Source of the DNA: an uncultured Ardenticatenia bacterium
GTDB lineage: Bacteria > Chloroflexota > Anaerolineae > Promineifilales > Promineifilaceae
Assembly (NCBI GenBank): GCA_937858165.1
Contig: CALLZA010000613.1
Location: 1 to 8,867, forward strand
DNA length: 8,867 nucleotides
Direction: 5' to 3'
The notes beneath the pieces were generated by a model, which was not told the origin of the DNA, searched no databases, and worked only from the letters and a program-made list of their open reading frames with translations. The translations under genes were made by a program, and so were the position numbers. Position 1 is the first letter of the stretch. The number at the start of each line of letters is the position of its first letter. Positions 6,174-8,867 of this stretch are shown in pieces.

Positions 6174-7679
6174 ATGTCGGCCAAACTTCAACCCGTTGTG
6201 CCAGCGGCGGCGGAACAGTTAGCTGATCCGCTCCGCCCCCGCTACCACTTCCTGCCGTCCGCCAACTGGATGAACGACCCCAACGGCTTCATCCAGTGGC
6301 AGGGCCGCTACCACCTGTTCTACCAGTACAACCCGGCTGGTGCGTTCCACGACGACATCCATTGGGGCCACGCCGCCAGCGCCGATCTGGTGCGCTGGGA
6401 ACACCGGCCGATGGCCCTGACGCCCACGCCGGGAGGGCCGGATTCGAGTGGCTGCTGGAGCGGTTCGGCGGTCATCGGCGGCCCCGGCACGCCATTCGAC
6501 GGCCGGCCGGTGTTCTTCTATACCGGCGTCTTTCCTCAGACAGTGTGCGCCGCGCTGGGCAGCGACGACCTGGACACGTGGGCCAAGCACCTGGCCAACC
6601 CGCTCATCGCCGTGCCGCCGCCCGGCTTCGGCGGCCAGACCGGCGACTTCCGCGACCCGTTCGTCTGGCGCGAGGAGCGTGCCTCACGCGAGGGGGAGAC
6701 GTGGTGGATGGCCATCGGTTCGCGCGTTGAAGGCGGCGGCGGGGCGGTGCTGCTCTATCGCTCGGCCGACCTCTTGGCCTGGGAGTATGCCGGGCCGCTG
6801 CTGGTCGGCGACGCTACGCCGGCCGCGCCGCTGTGGACAGGCACGGTTTGGGAGTGCCCCAACCTCTTCCCGCTGGACGGCCGCCACGTGCTGGTCGTTT
6901 CCTTCCAGAACCACGACAGCGGCGAACTGCTCTATGCCGGCTATACGGTCGGCGACTTCGCCGATGGGCGTTTCACAGGCGGCTCGTTCCGGCCGCTGGA
7001 GTACGGCGATACGCTCTACGCGCCACAAGTCACCATCGACGAGAGCGGTCGGGCCGTGCTCATCGGCTGGCTGCGCGAGGGGCGCGACATCTCGGCCCAA
7101 CGCGCCGCCGGCTGGAGCGGGGTCATGTCGTTGCCGCGCCTGCTGTCGCTGGGCGACGACGGCACGTTGCGCTTCAGGCCCGTGCCGGAGCTGGCCCAAC
7201 TGCGCGGCGAGGCGTTCCACGTTGTGCCGCGTCTTTTCCGGCCCGGCGACGCCAACCCGCTGGCGACGTTACGCGGCGGCTCATGGGAGATCGAGGCGGT
7301 GCTGGAACCGGCGGGCGCCACGGCGTTTGGCTTGAGCTGGCTCGATGTGCTATCAGGAGCGGATTACATCACTCTGCGCGGTGACGTGGAAGCCGGAACG
7401 ATCGCGCTACATGCGCCTCGGTTACCGGACGGGCAGAACTCGCCAGACGGCGTTGCCCAGCCGTGGCACGTCGCGCCGCTGCCCGCCGGACCGGTGCGGC
7501 TGCGCGTCTTCATCGACCGCTCGGTGGTAGAGGTGTTCGTAGACGACCGGGCCGTCCTCTCCAGCCGTTTCTATCCTACGCGGCCGGAGGAGATGGGCGT
7601 GGCGTTGTTCGCCGAGGGTGGGGCGGTGAGGGTAGCGGCGATCGATGCGTGGCGGATGGATAGTATCTGGGCAGTCTAG
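6174..7679 (+). CDS. GH32 beta-fructofuranosidase, cytoplasmic (sucrose/fructo-oligosaccharide hydrolase)
   Basis: A 501-residue GH32 enzyme without signal peptide, so cytoplasmic. It releases fructose from imported sucrose or short fructo-oligosaccharides. The motifs are complete: WMNDPNGF with nucleophile Asp35, CWSGSAV, FRDPFVW with Asp161, and the canonical VWECPNLFPL with acid/base Glu227 and Cys228. YAPQ is at 282-285. The C-terminal beta-sandwich has IDRSVVEVFVDD (about 447-458). The repeated blocks HWGHAASADLVRWEHRPMAL and PVPELAQLRG are typical of the sucrose-6-phosphate hydrolase/beta-fructosidase branch. Because uptake here is by an ABC transporter and not a phosphotransferase system, the substrate is probably not phosphorylated. 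It is clearly diverged from the lipoprotein GH32 upstream and is not a recent duplicate. ATG 6174 follows AAGGAG (6158-6163). It is the last gene of the operon. Confidence 0.94.
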   Translation: MSAKLQPVVPAAAEQLADPLRPRYHFLPSANWMNDPNGFIQWQGRYHLFYQYNPAGAFHDDIHWGHAASADLVRWEHRPMALTPTPGGPDSSGCWSGSAVIGGPGTPFDGRPVFFYTGVFPQTVCAALGSDDLDTWAKHLANPLIAVPPPGFGGQTGDFRDPFVWREERASREGETWWMAIGSRVEGGGGAVLLYRSADLLAWEYAGPLLVGDATPAAPLWTGTVWECPNLFPLDGRHVLVVSFQNHDSGELLYAGYTVGDFADGRFTGGSFRPLEYGDTLYAPQVTIDESGRAVLIGWLREGRDISAQRAAGWSGVMSLPRLLSLGDDGTLRFRPVPELAQLRGEAFHVVPRLFRPGDANPLATLRGGSWEIEAVLEPAGATAFGLSWLDVLSGADYITLRGDVEAGTIALHAPRLPDGQNSPDGVAQPWHVAPLPAGPVRLRVFIDRSVVEVFVDDRAVLSSRFYPTRPEEMGVALFAEGGAVRVAAIDAWRMDSIWAV

Positions 7680-7710
7680 TACCAGAAGCCGAATTTGCCC
7701 TGAGAATCCC

Positions 7711-7729
7711 GGTTTCCAAGCTGGAAACT
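7711..7729 (+). terminator. Small inverted repeat after the fructan operon (possible terminator or operator)
   Basis: GTTTCCA (7712-7718) pairs with TGGAAAC (7722-7728) around the 3-base loop AGC, with a possible G-U pair outside (7711/7729). It lies 32 bases after the last operon gene and about 15-20 bases before the -10 boxes of the toxin-antitoxin cassette. The stem is short and only moderately GC-rich, and only TTGTT follows, so a weak terminator and a repressor site for the next promoter are equally plausible. Confidence 0.35.
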
Positions 7730-7742
7730 TGTTACCGCATGC

Positions 7743-7753
7743 TATACTATACT
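7743..7753 (+). promoter_or_regulatory. Promoter -10 boxes of the DUF433-hicBA cassette, possibly leaderless
   Basis: Two overlapping TATACT hexamers (7743-7748 and 7748-7753) match the -10 consensus at five of six bases. The second lies 8 bases before the ATG at 7762, so transcription would start at or next to the start codon. There is no ribosome-binding sequence between them, consistent with a leaderless mRNA. No good -35 lies at 16-18 bases (7725-7730 is AAACTT). The CTATACTATACTGTACTG repetition could also bind an autoregulating antitoxin. Confidence 0.45.
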
Positions 7754-7761
7754 GTACTGCT

Positions 7762-7977
7762 ATGAGCGAGAACGAACTATTGGCCCGAATCACCTTTCAC
7801 CCCGACATCTTTGGCGGTAAGCCGATTGTTCGTGGTCGGCGGCTGGCCGTTGAGCATGTGCTGGGTATGCTAGCCGCAGGCGACACTTCTGAGACCCTCT
7901 TGGCTGCTTATCCCTGGCTGGAAACAGATGATATTCGCGCCTACCTCGTCTATGCAGACCCAGCGGAGAAACTATGA
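7762..7977 (+). CDS. DUF433-domain antitoxin-like protein
   Basis: A 71-residue protein that is almost entirely a DUF433 domain: ARITFHPDIFGGKPIVRGRR, then LAVEHVLGMLAAGDTSETLL and AYPWLETDDIRAYLVYA. These match the family pattern in which 'GGKPxIxGTRI' leads into a helix-turn-helix-like pair of helices. Family members such as VapB45 are antitoxins for a PIN-like (DUF5615) toxin and can bind DNA. Here no such toxin follows; instead hicB starts within its stop (ATGA at 7974-7977). I chose ATG 7762 and not the open frame back to 7645, because the family domain starts here, the upstream part overlaps the GH32 gene, and -10 boxes lie directly before it. A role as DNA-binding component of the cassette is inferred. 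Confidence 0.85.
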   Translation: MSENELLARITFHPDIFGGKPIVRGRRLAVEHVLGMLAAGDTSETLLAAYPWLETDDIRAYLVYADPAEKL

Positions 7978-8225
7978 AGACGTTGCTATACCGGGTTATC
8001 CTGCGGCCGGAACCAGAGGGCGGTTACACTGCACTCGTTCCGTCGCTGCCGGGATGCATTACCTATGGAGAAGACGTAGACGAAGCCATCTCTATGGCAC
8101 GAGAGGCGATAGAACTGTACGTTGAGAGTCTCGTCGCGCATGGTGAGGAAGTGCCGACCGAAGAGGGGACGCTGGAATATGCGTTGACGGTGAACTATGC
8201 CGAAGCTGCCGGTGTTGACGCCTAG
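7974..8225 (+). CDS. hicB: HicB-family antitoxin (short form)
   Basis: An 83-residue antitoxin of the HicB family, expected to bind and block the HicA RNase encoded next. The partly degraded RNase H-like fold is visible as the strand YRVILRPEPEGGYTALVPSLPGC (split around Gly16-Gly17, with LPGC at 25-28). It is followed by the long helix VDEAISMAREAIELYVESL. Full-length HicB proteins often carry a C-terminal helix-turn-helix or ribbon-helix-helix for operator binding. Here residues 60-83 (EVPTEEGTLEYALTVNYAEA) show none. Translation is coupled to the DUF433 gene by ATGA, with GGAG at 7965-7968. The 3' end overlaps hicA by 29 bases. The antitoxin-before-toxin order is opposite to that in E. coli but common elsewhere. 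Confidence 0.9.
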   Translation: MKTLLYRVILRPEPEGGYTALVPSLPGCITYGEDVDEAISMAREAIELYVESLVAHGEEVPTEEGTLEYALTVNYAEAAGVDA

Positions 8226-8421
8226 GGATGTTATCCGCATTCTGGAGAAGCGAGGTTTCATCTTTGACCGGGCAAAGGGCAGTCACCATATCTACCTTCA
8301 CCCCGATACGAAACAGCGGGCGGTCGTCCCGGTTCACCGCCGCGACTTGCCACAAGGCACGCTGTTGTCCATTCTGAAGCAGGCCGGTATTGAGCGCGAA
8401 GAATTGATAGATCTCTTATAG
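8197..8421 (+). CDS. hicA: HicA-family mRNA interferase toxin
   Basis: A 74-residue HicA (YcfA-like) toxin, a small double-stranded-RNA-binding-fold protein that cuts mRNA and slows growth when free of HicB. Typical features are the opening MPKLPVLTPRDVIRILEKRGF, the catalytic-site motif GSHHIYLH with the expected active His30, and VVPVHRRDLPQGTLLSILKQAGI. All expected parts are present, so it looks intact. ATG 8197 is within the hicB 3' end. There is no well-spaced ribosome-binding site, so translation probably depends on hicB (coupling), which would keep toxin at or below antitoxin level. The stop TAG (8419-8421) overlaps the stop of the converging nuclease gene. Confidence 0.92.
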   Translation: MPKLPVLTPRDVIRILEKRGFIFDRAKGSHHIYLHPDTKQRAVVPVHRRDLPQGTLLSILKQAGIEREELIDLL

Positions 8422-8717
8422 GGTAGACCGGTTGGCCGTGAATTTTGGCACAAGGGCCAATCTCAAGTCGTAGGTCCACAACTCGACATCCGCTCGACGA
8501 GAGACGCTGTAAACGACGTGGTCTCCGTGCTTCTTCGCGATGATGATCCCGCGAACACTTTGGCCAGGTTTGGAAATGTTCTGTTCCACCCAAACAAGAT
8601 AACGATCAAGTTGAGAGACTACCTTGTCCGGGGCGCGGTTACGCTTGAGTTCGATGACGACCAGGTTGTTGTTTTCGTCGGTACAAAGTAAGTCGATCTC
8701 GCCCGCTGGAGTACGGT
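8416..8717 (-). CDS. NucS/DUF91-like PD-(D/E)XK endonuclease, C-terminal fragment
   Basis: Read on the minus strand from the contig edge, this gives 99 residues with no start codon, because the N-terminus lies beyond 8717. The core is a PD-(D/E)XK nuclease site: GEIDLL (Asp8 of the fragment), then NNLVVIELKRN with Glu22 and Lys24 of the E-x-K motif, then the downstream helix VVSQLDRYLVWV with Gln35. Next come SVRGIIIAKKH and VELWTYDLRLAL, the strands expected near the end of a NucS-type nuclease domain. Known NucS proteins cut mismatched or branched DNA. Many stand-alone PF01939-like nucleases are of unknown role, so only the fold and class are claimed. It ends TAA at 8418-8416, overlapping the hicA stop by 6 bases, tail to tail with no room for a terminator. 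An alternative is a restriction or defence nuclease of the same fold. Confidence 0.8.
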
Positions 8718-8783
8718 CTGTCTCTTATACACATCTCCGAGCCCACGAGACCGTACTAGATCTCGTATGCCGTCTTCTGCTTG
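8718..8783 (-). other. Nextera mosaic end + Read-2 adapter + i7 index + P7 sequence
   Basis: On the plus strand the order is: the 19-base Tn5 mosaic end CTGTCTCTTATACACATCT (8718-8736), Nextera Read-2 CCGAGCCCACGAGAC (8737-8751), i7 index CGTACTAG (8752-8759, which I recall as the standard N702), and the P7 flow-cell sequence (8760-8783). This is read-through of a library molecule, joined into the contig. It proves that the genomic sequence stops at 8717. Translations across it give well-known spurious database peptides. Confidence 0.98.
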
Positions 8784-8867
8784 AAAAAAAAACAACACTA
8801 CACATGAGACTGACTGTTCCAGTTGTAAATAAACAATGATATACATACAGAACAACTACATCAATAA
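8784..8867. other. Non-genomic read tail right of the P7 adapter
   Basis: A run of 9 A (8784-8792) follows the P7 end directly, as expected when the sequencer reads past the molecule. The rest, to 8867, is AT-rich and holds no recognisable gene or element. It mirrors 1-139. Confidence 0.9.

Noticed and set aside
8258..8593. 111-codon minus-strand open frame over hicA and the nuclease region
   Set aside because: It is in another frame of the same strand as the NucS-like fragment, has no domain, and competes with two recognisable proteins.
210..8717. CRISPR array, tRNA, rRNA or riboswitch
   Set aside because: I saw no spaced direct repeats, no cloverleaf and no rRNA-like stretch; all gaps over 100 bases were inspected and are described.
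8619..8867. Open frames crossing the right adapter
   Set aside because: Both strands translate adapter and read tail (for example SYTHLRAHET and FFFQAEDGIRD, known contaminant peptides).

Overview
The biological insert is positions 210-8717. On both sides it is flanked by untrimmed Illumina Nextera library sequence: P5/i5/transposon end on the left, transposon end/i7/P7 on the right. Beyond the adapters lie homopolymer and noise read tails (1-139 and 8784-8867). The two outer genes (a LacI-type regulator and a NucS-like nuclease) are therefore cut by the contig ends, not by evolution.

The insert looks like a high-GC bacterium. Two lipoproteins have lipoboxes. The transporter's binding protein has a long Glu/Ala linker behind its lipobox. 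This style, with the gene order, suggests a Chloroflexota (Anaerolineae/Caldilineae-like) genome. That placement is an inference from style only; no marker gene is present.

Positions 210-7679 hold a plus-strand fructan/fructo-oligosaccharide utilisation operon: LacI-family regulator (C-terminal part) - sugar-binding lipoprotein - GH32 lipoprotein (outside the cell) - two MalF/MalG-type ABC permeases - a small GlsB/YeaQ-type membrane protein - GH32 without signal peptide (cytoplasm). The inferred flow is that the anchored GH32 trims levan, inulin or sucrose-type fructans at the surface. The binding protein and permeases import the oligosaccharides, and the cytoplasmic GH32 splits them to monosaccharides. 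No transport ATPase and no fructokinase lie in the window, so these must be supplied elsewhere. A strong GNRA-capped stem-loop (2104-2131) follows the binding-protein gene and probably sets its expression above that of the downstream genes.

Positions 7680-8421 hold a compact, tightly overlapping three-gene cassette: DUF433 antitoxin-like protein, HicB antitoxin, HicA toxin. It appears to start from a promoter whose -10 box sits directly before the first ATG (a possible leaderless mRNA). The HicB is short and shows no visible DNA-binding domain, so the DUF433 protein may be the DNA-binding partner. Converging on hicA, with overlapping stop codons, is the tail of a PD-(D/E)XK nuclease of the NucS/DUF91 type on the minus strand, which continues off the contig.
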